Shown here: piece by piece, positions 1-7,600 of the stretch
How positions within the stretch are numbered: the first letter of the stretch is position 1
How the letters are laid out: each line of letters begins with the position of its first letter
Assembly: GCF_029893325.1 (NCBI RefSeq)
Contig: NZ_JARXWL010000021.1
Coordinates: 1-55,329 of the forward strand
Length of the DNA stretch: 55,329 nucleotides
Origin: Enterococcus sp. PF1-24
GTDB lineage: Bacteria > Bacillota > Bacilli > Lactobacillales > Enterococcaceae
Direction of reading: 5' to 3'
Notes under the pieces: generated by a model
Databases searched by the model: none
Told to the model about the DNA's origin: nothing
The model's input: the letters and a program-made list of their open reading frames with translations, nothing else
Position numbers and translations under genes: made by a program

Positions 1-384
<384 letters not shown>

Positions 385-399
385 AAGGAGGAATTTTTA

Positions 400-669
400 A
401 TGAATACTGTTGTCGAAATTTCTGATATTTTAGGTTTGGAATATTATTATGCTACAATTAAGTTTATCCCTAATGCTATGTTGCTGACACAACCTGCGGG
501 TATTTTCACCAAATGGCTGGATCAATGTATTATTTTGTCAGAAATTGAAGATCTTAGAGCTTTTACTGAAAATGGTATTGCTAAAATATCTTTTTACTAT
601 AATAATGTTAATTATACCTTTATTGACTATGGAAACGATATCATTTCTTTTTTAGAAAAAAATCTTTAA
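400..669 (+). CDS. small hypothetical protein, 89 aa
   Basis: I do not recognise this protein. It has an ideal ribosome binding site (AAGGAGG at 385-391, 8 nt before the ATG), which argues for real translation. The product is acidic to neutral, rich in Ile, Tyr, Phe and Asn, and has no signal peptide or clear membrane segment. The pattern of alternating hydrophobic residues with Tyr-Tyr pairs suggests a small alpha/beta soluble fold. It sits just upstream of a HAD phosphatase gene whose GTG start lies 25 bases after its stop, so co-transcription is likely. Function unknown. Confidence 0.6.
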   Translation: MNTVVEISDILGLEYYYATIKFIPNAMLLTQPAGIFTKWLDQCIILSEIEDLRAFTENGIAKISFYYNNVNYTFIDYGNDIISFLEKNL

Positions 670-694
670 TTTGCTATGGAAAGTAGGAAAATTT

Positions 695-1474
695 GTGGAC
701 ACTCAAAAAATGATTGTTTTTGATATTGATGGAACCTTACTTGATAGCAATAAAAAAGTGCTACCATCAACAATTGCTGCCTTAAAAAGTTTAAAAAAGG
801 CTGGTCATCATTTATTTTTGGCAACTGGTCGCAGCTTATTGTACACGCAATCAATTATTAAACACTTAGGCTTTGAAAATTATATTCTTTGTAACGGCGC
901 AATTGGCTTTTATCAGCATCAACAAATCATCAGTAAACCGTTAGATGCTACCGAAATTCAAAAATTTTATCAAAAAAGCCTAGAATTGCAGCTGGATATG
1001 GCAATTATTACCTTAAATGATTTAACTCGTTTAACTAGTTTCGATTTTACTAAAATGCAGGCGGGTATGGAACTTGTTGGCGCCCCTGTCCCCCCACTCT
1101 ATTCTAACCAGCTAAATCAAGAGGAAGTCTATCAAGGTTTGGCGTTTTTTGAACCGCAATTTGATCGTGAATTTGAAAATGAATTTAAAAAATTCAATTT
1201 TATCCGCTGGCATGAAAATAGTGTTGATGTTGTCGCCGATAAACTTTCAAAAGCAACAACTATTCTAGAGATTGCTAGCCAATTAGCTGTTTCAAGAGAA
1301 GATATTATTGCTTTTGGTGATGGTTTAAATGATAAGGAAATGCTGATGCACTCAGGAATTGGTGTTGCTATGGGGAATGCAGATGCAGAAATTCAAAAAA
1401 TAGCAGATTTAGTGACCAGTAATAATGATCAAGATGGCATTTTTCATGCTTTACGCAAATTACAGCTTATTTAA
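695..1474 (+). CDS. HAD superfamily (Cof-type) sugar-phosphate phosphatase
   Basis: A cytoplasmic Mg-dependent phosphatase of the Cof/YxeH type (HAD subclass IIB), 259 aa. All four HAD motifs are present: DIDGT at residues 10-14 (nucleophile and acid Asp), LATGR (motif II), the Lys in SKATT (motif III), and GDGLND (motif IV). The frame is open upstream to a TTG at 671, but I chose the GTG at 695 because GTAGGAAA lies at the right distance; the ATG at 710 would leave little sequence before motif I. It ends 11 bases before a LacI-family regulator, so the two form a likely operon. Family members dephosphorylate small phosphosugars or nucleotides; the actual substrate cannot be read from sequence. 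Confidence 0.88.
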   Translation: MDTQKMIVFDIDGTLLDSNKKVLPSTIAALKSLKKAGHHLFLATGRSLLYTQSIIKHLGFENYILCNGAIGFYQHQQIISKPLDATEIQKFYQKSLELQLDMAIITLNDLTRLTSFDFTKMQAGMELVGAPVPPLYSNQLNQEEVYQGLAFFEPQFDREFENEFKKFNFIRWHENSVDVVADKLSKATTILEIASQLAVSREDIIAFGDGLNDKEMLMHSGIGVAMGNADAEIQKIADLVTSNNDQDGIFHALRKLQLI

Positions 1475-1485
1475 AGGAGATTTCC

Positions 1486-2430
1486 ATGGTAACGATTAGA
1501 GATTTAGCTAAAATAACTGGTTATTCCACCTCAATGATTTCACGGGTCCTTAATCAACACCCTTATGTTGACGAAGAGAAAAGAAAAATCATCTTAGCTG
1601 CAATTGAAGAAACCAATTACCGGCCAAACGCCATTGCTCGCAATTTAAGTCTGGGGAAAAGTTATAATATCGGTGTAATTCTACCTTATATTCATATGTC
1701 CTATTTTGAACAAATCGTCAGTGGCATCTTACAAACGGCCTTTCAACACAATTATAAAGTTACCTTATTACCTACGAATTATGATAAGGCAACTGAATTG
1801 GAATATTTAGAAGAACTAACCACTAAGCACTATGATGGCTTGATTATCACGTCAAAAGCCAATGATTTAAAAACCATTTTAAACTATCAGAAATATGGAC
1901 CTATAATATTTTGTGAAGAGCTAGTTGAAGAAAATGTCGCCAGTGTTTCTATCAATCGCGAAAAAGCTTTTTTAGATATTGTTCAGTATTTTAAAGAAAA
2001 TGATATTACTAAAGTTGGTGTGATTACTGGCCGGAATGAACATAGTAGCAACAGTGCTAAACAGCTATTAGCGCTAGCAGAAGCTCATTTACCCGAGTTT
2101 GACAACACCTTTGTTTTTCGGGATTGCACTACTTTTGAAGATGGTTTTCAAGCTGCGAAATATTTTCATGAAGTTAAAAATGTTGAAGGCATCATTAGTA
2201 ACGGTGATGAAATTGCTGCGGCTATTTATGAATATTATCAAGATAAAAAAATAATTTCAATTATTAGCCAAGATAATTCATTTATTAGTCAACTATTAAA
2301 TTTTCCAGCTGTTGATTATCACCTGATTGAGTGTGGTCGCACAGCCTTTAGCCTATTCATTGAAAATCGCCAAGAAAAAATCAGAATTATTCCTAGTTTT
2401 ATTGAACGAAAGCATAAGAAGTTTACATAA
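1486..2430 (+). CDS. LacI family transcriptional regulator
   Basis: A LacI/GalR-type DNA-binding repressor, 314 aa, slightly short for the family. The N-terminal helix-turn-helix (IRDLAKITGYSTSMISRVLN, residues 4-23) is followed by the hinge helix region containing YRPNAIARNL near residue 46. A periplasmic-binding-protein-like effector domain fills the rest, starting at YNIGVILPYI. The AAAGGAGA site lies between it and the HAD phosphatase gene upstream. The pairing suggests the regulator senses a sugar or sugar phosphate handled by the neighbour, but no sugar transporter adjoins it. No classic cre-like operator was identified upstream. Effector unknown. Confidence 0.88.
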   Translation: MVTIRDLAKITGYSTSMISRVLNQHPYVDEEKRKIILAAIEETNYRPNAIARNLSLGKSYNIGVILPYIHMSYFEQIVSGILQTAFQHNYKVTLLPTNYDKATELEYLEELTTKHYDGLIITSKANDLKTILNYQKYGPIIFCEELVEENVASVSINREKAFLDIVQYFKENDITKVGVITGRNEHSSNSAKQLLALAEAHLPEFDNTFVFRDCTTFEDGFQAAKYFHEVKNVEGIISNGDEIAAAIYEYYQDKKIISIISQDNSFISQLLNFPAVDYHLIECGRTAFSLFIENRQEKIRIIPSFIERKHKKFT

Positions 2431-2506
2431 TATTTTTATGGTAACTTCTTGCCTGTTGTACTACCTATTTGATTTAATCTTTATCTCTGTAAGATGGAAT
2501 TTGTCG

Positions 2507-2812
2507 CTAATAAGTTTTTACAACCGTGTAAAGAGGAATATCATCATCCGTTCCATCTTGGTCAATAAATGACATATATTCTTCAAGACCATCGTATTTA
2601 TAGATATCTTCAAATGCTTTTTCTTTTAATTCAATTGAATCCCAAACGACTATTTCAGACCAGTTATCACCATCTCTAATTAACATATGAGAAACACAAC
2701 CTTCTTGTTTAGATATAAAATCACGATTAAATTTTTCGTGTGCAAGCAAGAAATTAGCTTCAGATATTCCTTTTTTTAGTTTGAAAGACGTCATTTCTAA
2801 TATTTGTTTCAT
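2507..2812 (-). CDS. small dimeric alpha/beta-barrel protein (ABM-like), 101 aa
   Basis: A small cytoplasmic protein with the look of the antibiotic-biosynthesis-monooxygenase/stress-responsive alpha-beta barrel group. It opens with a strand (KQILEMTSFKLKKG), then a helix, a central strand around GCVSHMLIRDGDNWSEIVVW, and a C-terminal helix-strand. I chose the ATG at 2812: on the minus strand AGGAG lies 10 nt before it, and the in-frame ATG at 2833 has no ribosome binding site and overlaps that site. It is transcribed alone, convergent with the LacI gene. Enzymatic activity is not certain; such proteins can be monooxygenases, heme-degrading enzymes or of unknown function. Confidence 0.6.
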   Translation of the reverse strand: MKQILEMTSFKLKKGISEANFLLAHEKFNRDFISKQEGCVSHMLIRDGDNWSEIVVWDSIELKEKAFEDIYKYDGLEEYMSFIDQDGTDDDIPLYTVVKTY

Positions 2813-3036
2813 CAGTATTTTTCTCCTGTTCATAATGCTGTATATTATATCATTAAAGACTATTTCAAAAACACATTTACAACTTTTAATTTGTCTTTAC
2901 CTGTACATTATAACAGATTTCAGAATTAGGAACTTGTTTCTTATCTATTACTTATCATAGCTTGGATTTGCTACAAAAACTAAAAAATTCTTAATTATAA
3001 AGCATATCACTTTCTTTATTAGCAAAATCAATGATA

Positions 3037-3088
3037 AACTACTGGTAACTTCTAACGAGAACTTTTGTTACGAGTTAGAAGTAGTTTT
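3037..3088 (+). terminator. leader hairpin with T-run before the lipoprotein gene
   Basis: ACTTCTAAC at 3048-3056 pairs with GTTAGAAGT at 3074-3082, and the stem extends outwards (AAACT with AGTTT, left-side bulge). It is followed at once by a run of T. Read on the plus strand it has terminator form, yet it ends only about 13 bases before the lipoprotein ribosome binding site, so it looks more like a leader attenuator than the end of an upstream gene. Confidence 0.5.
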
Positions 3089-3113
3089 TTGTTAAAAATT
3101 GGAGGGTTCACTA

Positions 3114-3602
3114 ATGAAAAAAATCTTCTTAACGACTCTTTTAGCCGGTAGTTTATTATTTACACTGGTTGCTTGTGGAAATGACAAACAAACAACAGCT
3201 GATACTACTGCAAAAAGCAGCGATTCAACAGTTGTTTCAGATAATAATGGAAACGAGGTGTCCCCTGTGACCGATGAAACTTTTGAAGCGGTAGTTGTCA
3301 ATGTTGACGACCAAAATCTAACCGTCGCTAAAAATCAAAACAGTAATGATTTATATCGTTTAACACTTGAAGCGAATAAAATTGTTGATGCTGGCGGTAC
3401 AACTGTTCCGATCGAACAATTAGCTGAAGGCCAAGTATTGATGATTACTTTCAATGGTATTGTCGCTCATAGTTATCCAGCTTTTATTGGTAATTATAGC
3501 AAAATTGAAGTAACTGACCGAACAGATGAAGCAACTTTGACAGCTGCTAAAGATGTTTTAAATAGTAATGGCTTAAATGGTGAAACTGAAGAAAGTAAAT
3601 AA
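3114..3602 (+). CDS. putative lipoprotein, 162 aa
   Basis: A surface lipoprotein of unknown function. The N-terminus has Lys-Lys, a hydrophobic stretch and a lipobox ending LVAC with Cys at residue 21, followed by Gly-Asn and a Thr/Ser/Asp-rich linker to about residue 50. The remaining ~110 residues form a small beta-rich domain (EAVVVNVDDQNLTVAKNQNS and onward) reminiscent of small OB-like domains seen in enterococcal and lactobacillar lipoproteins. I placed the start at the ATG 3114, eight bases after GGAGGG at 3101-3106; the open frame runs back to a TTG at 3099 that overlaps this site. It is monocistronic, with a hairpin leader upstream and a strong terminator downstream. Confidence 0.8.
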   Translation: MKKIFLTTLLAGSLLFTLVACGNDKQTTADTTAKSSDSTVVSDNNGNEVSPVTDETFEAVVVNVDDQNLTVAKNQNSNDLYRLTLEANKIVDAGGTTVPIEQLAEGQVLMITFNGIVAHSYPAFIGNYSKIEVTDRTDEATLTAAKDVLNSNGLNGETEESK

Positions 3603-3603
3603 C

Positions 3604-3653
3604 AAAAAGACTGAAATATTTGCTTTAATTAGCTGATATTTCAGTCTTTTTTT
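3604..3653 (+). terminator. intrinsic terminator after lipoprotein gene
   Basis: The arms AAAAAGACTGAAATAT (3604-3619) and ATATTTCAGTCTTTTT (3636-3651) are perfectly complementary and end in a T-run. The A-rich left arm makes it usable in both directions, serving also the convergent ATPase gene. Confidence 0.9.
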
Positions 3654-3666
3654 GCGTTAAAACTCT

Positions 3667-4461
3667 TTATAATTCTTTATAACGTTCTTTAAAAAACTTT
3701 GCATAAGTTTTGACGCTAGGTAATTCTTGCCATCTACAAGGATTTAAATTTTCTTGGCTAAAATTGTAAATCGTTCCTTGTAAAGAGCCTAACAATAAAG
3801 GTGAATGAGTAGCAATAATAAATTGCGTGCCTAAAAATCGTGCAGAATGAGTTATCATTTCAGCCAATGCTAATTGCTTTTCTGGTGATAAAGAAACTTC
3901 TGGCTCATCTAATAAATACAAACCATCCGGAACTAAATAATCTTCAAAAATTTGCAAAGCTGTTTCCCCATTAGAATATTTTTCTTGAGCGAATAAGTGT
4001 CGTTCCATTTGAACTTGCATTTGACGAGAATCTTGATATTTTAAAACTTGCTCCCGTGTCATACCTAGCTTTCTTCGCTGATAAAGATAACCTTCTCGTA
4101 AAATACTTTCCTGTTGAATCTTTTTAATTTCATAAAGGATATCTTCACTTTTTAAATAGCGAGAATTTTCAGGAACTCTTTGATAAGTTTTGCCATTGTC
4201 ATCACAATCAAAAGAAACTTGCATTTCTTGCAGATATTTTTCAAAGTAATTCAAGTGCGGAATATCTGCTCCGGTAATGCCCAATTTGGCGGCTAGTAAA
4301 TTAAGCAAAGTTGATTTACCGCTGCCGTTATCCCCATAGAGCATGGTAATCGGATCTAAAGTTAAAAGCTCGCCTGTTTTATTCCGCAAAATATTATAAG
4401 GATATAAATTCGGATTTCTAACTGTTTCTGAAGAAAATTGAACACAGCGAAGATAACGCAT
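3667..4461 (-). CDS. AAA/ABC-type ATPase, 264 aa, no membrane partner
   Basis: A soluble ATPase of the SMC/Rad50-like ABC class (AAA_21/AAA_23 style), 264 aa. Walker A is GDNGSGKST at residues 43-51; a signature-like YSNGETAL follows in the second half; Walker B is GLYLLDEPEVSLSP; the switch histidine is in IIATHSPLLL. No membrane segments or permease partner are seen, so it is not an ordinary importer. The region between Walker A and the signature is a helical, Gln/Glu/Arg-rich segment. Start supported by GGGGAGGAG on the minus strand. It follows a nucleotidyltransferase and a GNAT gene on the same strand (20-base gap), so all three may be co-transcribed. Function unknown; related ATPases occur in stress, repair and defence settings. 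Confidence 0.75.
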   Translation of the reverse strand: MRYLRCVQFSSETVRNPNLYPYNILRNKTGELLTLDPITMLYGDNGSGKSTLLNLLAAKLGITGADIPHLNYFEKYLQEMQVSFDCDDNGKTYQRVPENSRYLKSEDILYEIKKIQQESILREGYLYQRRKLGMTREQVLKYQDSRQMQVQMERHLFAQEKYSNGETALQIFEDYLVPDGLYLLDEPEVSLSPEKQLALAEMITHSARFLGTQFIIATHSPLLLGSLQGTIYNFSQENLNPCRWQELPSVKTYAKFFKERYKEL

Positions 4462-4480
4462 AACTAGTCTCCTCCCCTCT

Positions 4481-5338
4481 TTAATGATTTGTCAGTAGAG
4501 CTTTAGTATAATTTAACACATTTTGCCCTTCTAACAGCTGATAGGCAAAGTTTTTCTCTTGACTGTAGTGCTGCGCCTGTTGATGAAAAAGTTGCTGCAT
4601 CTGCATTAAATTTTTTGCCAGTTTTTCCAATGAAGTAAAATCTAATAAATCTGATAAAGTTTGTTGCTGCTCTTGGGTCAAATAATTAAACAAATATTTA
4701 TAATTTTTACCAAAATTTACTTGATAATGCTGCTCTTCGGCAATTTGCCAACTGATTAAACGCAATAATTCTTGATAACAAACTTGATAGAAGTGATCAC
4801 TAGCATAAAGAAATTCCTTGCGACAAATTCCTTTCACTACATAAGTACTCACCCACCAAAACTCATTACAGCACTCTTGAAAATGAGTTTCTGTTGGCTC
4901 TTTACACCAATAAATTTGATCATCTGTCAATAAATCGGTTGGCAACAGCTGGTGTGGATCATAAAGAATTTTGCCAATTGAATCTTCTTTTACCCAATCA
5001 TTAATTTTTGAAAGTGGACAAAGGCATAAATCAATGCGATTGCCATCTGCAAATAGCATTAAAAAAGTAAATTTCCCATTCATATCGCAAGGGAGCAATT
5101 GACCAGTAGCCGGTGTTTGTCGAATCAATAACTCACCAAAAGCTTTCAACCACTCTTGGTGATTAATTAGTTTTTCCATCTTCTGATCTTTAATAAAATA
5201 CACGATATCATAATCTTGAAAAGCATCTTTGGGAACATTTTGATTAGCGCGTGAGCCGTTTAAAGCCACTGCTTTTAGCCCATCCAACTTTTTTGCAACC
5301 TCTAAAATCAAACTGAACATCATCTCTTCATTACGCAT
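4481..5338 (-). CDS. ANT(6)/AadE-like aminoglycoside nucleotidyltransferase
   Basis: A member of the streptomycin 6-adenylyltransferase (AadE/AadK) family, 285 aa, close to the family length. The nucleotidyltransferase core is visible near the N-terminus: ALNGSRANQN followed by DYDIVYFI, giving the Gly-Ser and paired Asp residues that bind MgATP. I start it at the ATG 5338, which overlaps the end of the acetyltransferase gene by 8 bases (ATGCGTAA) and gives the usual family N-terminus MRNEEMMF. The reading frame is open for 29 more codons inside the upstream gene, without support. Chromosomal members in enterococci and bacilli may or may not confer streptomycin resistance; that is not decidable here. 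Confidence 0.82.
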   Translation of the reverse strand: MRNEEMMFSLILEVAKKLDGLKAVALNGSRANQNVPKDAFQDYDIVYFIKDQKMEKLINHQEWLKAFGELLIRQTPATGQLLPCDMNGKFTFLMLFADGNRIDLCLCPLSKINDWVKEDSIGKILYDPHQLLPTDLLTDDQIYWCKEPTETHFQECCNEFWWVSTYVVKGICRKEFLYASDHFYQVCYQELLRLISWQIAEEQHYQVNFGKNYKYLFNYLTQEQQQTLSDLLDFTSLEKLAKNLMQMQQLFHQQAQHYSQEKNFAYQLLEGQNVLNYTKALLTNH

Positions 5339-5759
5339 CGGCTTTGTCCAATCTTTTATATAAATAGTATTTCGTCGTGCCAGTAAAAGGCATATCTGGT
5401 AGTTGGCCAAACACTTGATAGCCAAATTTTTGATAAAAAGTTAGGGCTTGATAATCTTGCGTATGAATCGTAATGTAAGTACATTTCAATTTAGTGGCTT
5501 CTGCTTCTACAGTATGTAATAACTGCTGACCGATAGCTTTTCCCCGAACTTCTTCCGCTACTGCTAATAACTGAACGTGCATGGTATTCATAAAAACATT
5601 AGCAGTAATTCCACCAAGGTACTGTTCGCCATCAAAAAAGCCATAAGAAAAATCAGCTTTTGGTGTTGCAGAAATAGCTTTTTCTTTTAATTGATGACTT
5701 TCTAATAGGGAAATTAAGTCTGTCGAATTTTGTTCTTTAGGTAATTCTTTGATTGCCAT
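5331..5759 (-). CDS. GNAT family N-acetyltransferase, 142 aa
   Basis: A cytoplasmic acetyl-CoA-dependent acetyltransferase. The acetyl-CoA pyrophosphate loop is VRGKAIGQQLL (motif A, around residues 70-80), followed by motif B strand YITIHT and the C-terminal ALTFYQKFGYQVFG signature typical of single-domain GNATs. Length is normal. Its stop overlaps the start of the nucleotidyltransferase gene by 8 bases, implying translational coupling. The substrate is not evident; pairing with an AadE-like gene makes a small-molecule or drug-like substrate possible, but most such chromosomal GNATs are uncharacterised. Confidence 0.82.
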   Translation of the reverse strand: MAIKELPKEQNSTDLISLLESHQLKEKAISATPKADFSYGFFDGEQYLGGITANVFMNTMHVQLLAVAEEVRGKAIGQQLLHTVEAEATKLKCTYITIHTQDYQALTFYQKFGYQVFGQLPDMPFTGTTKYYLYKRLDKADA

Positions 5760-5828
5760 AAATATGCCTCACTTTGCTTCAATTTTCATTTTTAATTTTA
5801 CCATTAATCAGCTTTTTTAAGTCAATAC

Positions 5829-6644
5829 TTAGTAGAAAATTAATTCTTTAATAGCAATTTGTAATTTTAGAATAAACTTATCAAAATTTTGTGAAACCAA
5901 TTCATTTAATATGAAATCAATATACAAATTACCAACAAGCTCTATTCCTTTTTCTTCTGCATATGCTTGCATTTCGATAAAAGCCCCTTGGTAATCCATA
6001 TCCCCCTGAACATAGCAAGCTAAATATTTGCCAGCTGGTCGATAAACATCTGATGTAGGTACTTTAGTATAATAAGTTGTATTTTTAAAACAAAACTCAC
6101 CGTTAGCTGCTGGTAAATTTACCATCATTCCTGGTGGATACGGAAACTCATAACCATAAGCCAGTGTTTTTTGGTATAAGGCACTAATCGCCAAAGACAT
6201 TCGCGGATATTCAGCATTAATCACTTCTTTACAAGAAAATAACGGCGTTGCTGTTTGCTGCATAATTAAAATTTCAGAAAAGTTGACATTTTGTGATTCT
6301 AAAAGAAGTTGTTGCTGCATTTCTATCAATTCTTGCATTTGTTGATAATATTGTTGTTTCTTGATTACCAATTCTTTTTGTTGCTGCAACAGTTGAATCA
6401 TCTCTTTTGAATCACTGACACCATACATATTCTTTTCGATTTCTTTTAAAGACATACCTATATCTTTTAAAAATAATAGTTTATTGGCAGCATATAGCTG
6501 ATGATAATGATAATAACGATAGCCTTTTTCATCCACGATTTCTGGTTTGAAAAAGCCCATTTGGTCATAATAAATCAGCGCTTTTCGTTTAATCCCTGAA
6601 CGTTTTGCAAAATCACCAATTGCTAAATAATTGCTGGTATCCAT
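5829..6644 (-). CDS. MerR family regulator with effector-binding domain
   Basis: A BmrR/TipA-like one-component regulator, 271 aa. Residues 1-75 form the MerR winged helix (AIGDFAKRSGIKRKALIYYD, then KGYRYYHYHQLYAANKLLFL). A long Gln-rich dimerisation coiled coil spans about residues 85-120 (QQQKELVIKKQQYYQQMQ). The C-terminal part (about 125-271) resembles the GyrI-like drug-binding domain. The gene is divergent from the PRD gene; the 230-base intergenic region holds a sigma-70 promoter with an imperfect dyad (TAGTTACTAT/ACTATAACTA) that could be its operator. No drug pump adjoins in the same operon, although a MATE gene lies 1 kb away. Confidence 0.85.
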   Translation of the reverse strand: MDTSNYLAIGDFAKRSGIKRKALIYYDQMGFFKPEIVDEKGYRYYHYHQLYAANKLLFLKDIGMSLKEIEKNMYGVSDSKEMIQLLQQQKELVIKKQQYYQQMQELIEMQQQLLLESQNVNFSEILIMQQTATPLFSCKEVINAEYPRMSLAISALYQKTLAYGYEFPYPPGMMVNLPAANGEFCFKNTTYYTKVPTSDVYRPAGKYLACYVQGDMDYQGAFIEMQAYAEEKGIELVGNLYIDFILNELVSQNFDKFILKLQIAIKELIFY

Positions 6645-6695
6645 ATAAATCCTTCCTTCTTGAAAACTTCTTTAAAAATAAATATTTTAAAAAGC

Positions 6696-6724
6696 TTGAC
6701 TGTCTAGTTACTATACATTATAGA
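6696..6724 (+). promoter_or_regulatory. sigma-70 promoter for the PRD gene
   Basis: TTGACT (6696-6701), a 17-bp spacer and TATAGA (6719-6724) face the PRD gene. Predicted start is near 6731, giving an mRNA leader of about 145 nt. An imperfect dyad TAGTTACTAT ... ACTATAACTA runs across the -10, a plausible MerR-protein site. Confidence 0.65.
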
Positions 6725-6746
6725 CTATAACTATAGAAAAAGCGAA

Positions 6747-6845
6747 ACGAGCTCGTTGAACTTCCGAGTAAAGTGTAAGAATAAATTCTAGTGGCATTGT
6801 TTACCACAAATTTCTTCTTCACTTTATCGAGAGAAGTTAGCTCGT
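6747..6845 (+). other. long structured 5' leader of the PRD gene
   Basis: The leader can fold into one extended hairpin: ACGAGCT (6747-6753) with AGCTCGT (6839-6845); AACTTC (6759-6764) with GAAGTT (6833-6838); CGA with TCG (6765-6767, 6827-6829); TAAAGTG (6769-6775) with CACTTTA (6820-6826). A small inner hairpin pairs GTGG (6791-6794) with CCAC (6804-6807). No U-tract follows, so it is not a terminator. It does not match the RAT, T-box or riboswitch forms I know. It could be a cis-acting RNA, a stabiliser or a protein-binding leader. Confidence 0.5.
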
Positions 6846-6876
6846 GTAGCTGGATTAATAGAAAGAAGGAATACCT

Positions 6877-7572
6877 ATGACAAATAATTTTACACCACTA
6901 ACTTGTGATTCAATGCAACAACAATTAACTTTTAAAGAACAGCAAGACTTGCTTGAAATTCTTCGCCTATTAGTTACAGATTCAAATATCTCCCCTAATC
7001 ATTTTTTAGTGGAACAAATTGCGGAATTTTTAACATGTTTAAAACATGAATCAGTTTTTGAAAAAGAACCAGCATCTTTTTATCAAGAAATTCTTGAAAA
7101 TTTCTTCAATGCTGAAAAAAATCATACAAATAAAGTGGTCAAAGAACTTGATTTACATTTAACGGACATTCAACTTCGGCAATTGACTGAAATCATTATT
7201 TGTGAAAACTATCCGGTTCTAGCTACACAACAAGTTGAGTTGCTCTTTTCTTTACTTTACAAATTAACTAGAAAAATCGCTTGGTATACAGGGCTTCAAC
7301 AATCAGATTTTTATCAAAAGTATCCTAATTTTACTCATCATATTAAGTTTTTAGCTATCCGAATTATTACTAGTCAAATTGATAAAAGTGCTATTGCTAG
7401 TGATCCAGATATTTATTTTCATATGCAGAAAAAATATCCAAACTCTTTTAAATTTGCTCAAGATCTTCGCCGCTTCATTACTGAAAAATATAATTTTGAT
7501 TGTTCCAACTCGGAAATTAGTTTTTTAACCTTACATTTAGAGCAAGTAAAAAAAGCCCCTGCAACTAATTGA
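6877..7572 (+). CDS. orphan PRD-domain protein, 231 aa
   Basis: The C-terminal half (about residues 115-228) matches a PTS regulation domain: HHIKFLAIRII early, then KKYPNSFKFAQDLRRFI and a closing ISFLTLHLEQ, giving the conserved histidines of PRDs that are phosphorylated by HPr or EIIB. The N-terminal 110 residues are helical and may be a degenerate first PRD. The CAT RNA-binding domain found at the start of BglG/LicT proteins is missing, and no helix-turn-helix is visible, so it is not a standard antiterminator. Ribosome binding site GAAGGA. It is alone downstream of a promoter and a 145-nt structured leader. It may act by protein-protein contact; the role is unknown. Confidence 0.6.
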   Translation: MTNNFTPLTCDSMQQQLTFKEQQDLLEILRLLVTDSNISPNHFLVEQIAEFLTCLKHESVFEKEPASFYQEILENFFNAEKNHTNKVVKELDLHLTDIQLRQLTEIIICENYPVLATQQVELLFSLLYKLTRKIAWYTGLQQSDFYQKYPNFTHHIKFLAIRIITSQIDKSAIASDPDIYFHMQKKYPNSFKFAQDLRRFITEKYNFDCSNSEISFLTLHLEQVKKAPATN

Positions 7573-7587
7573 TTTCAAATTGCAGGG
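7548..7587 (-). terminator. terminator of the MATE gene
   Basis: On the minus strand CCCTGCAA (7580-7587) and TTGCAGGGG (7556-7564) form a stem followed by a run of T (7548-7554). It overlaps the last codons of the convergent PRD gene. Confidence 0.8.
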
Positions 7588-7600
7588 ATAAAGATAATAT

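Noticed and set aside
6747-6845. T-box or RAT in the leader of the PRD gene
   Set aside because: There is no AGGGTGGNACC core, no terminator, and no GGATTGTTACTG...GGCAAAACC pattern.
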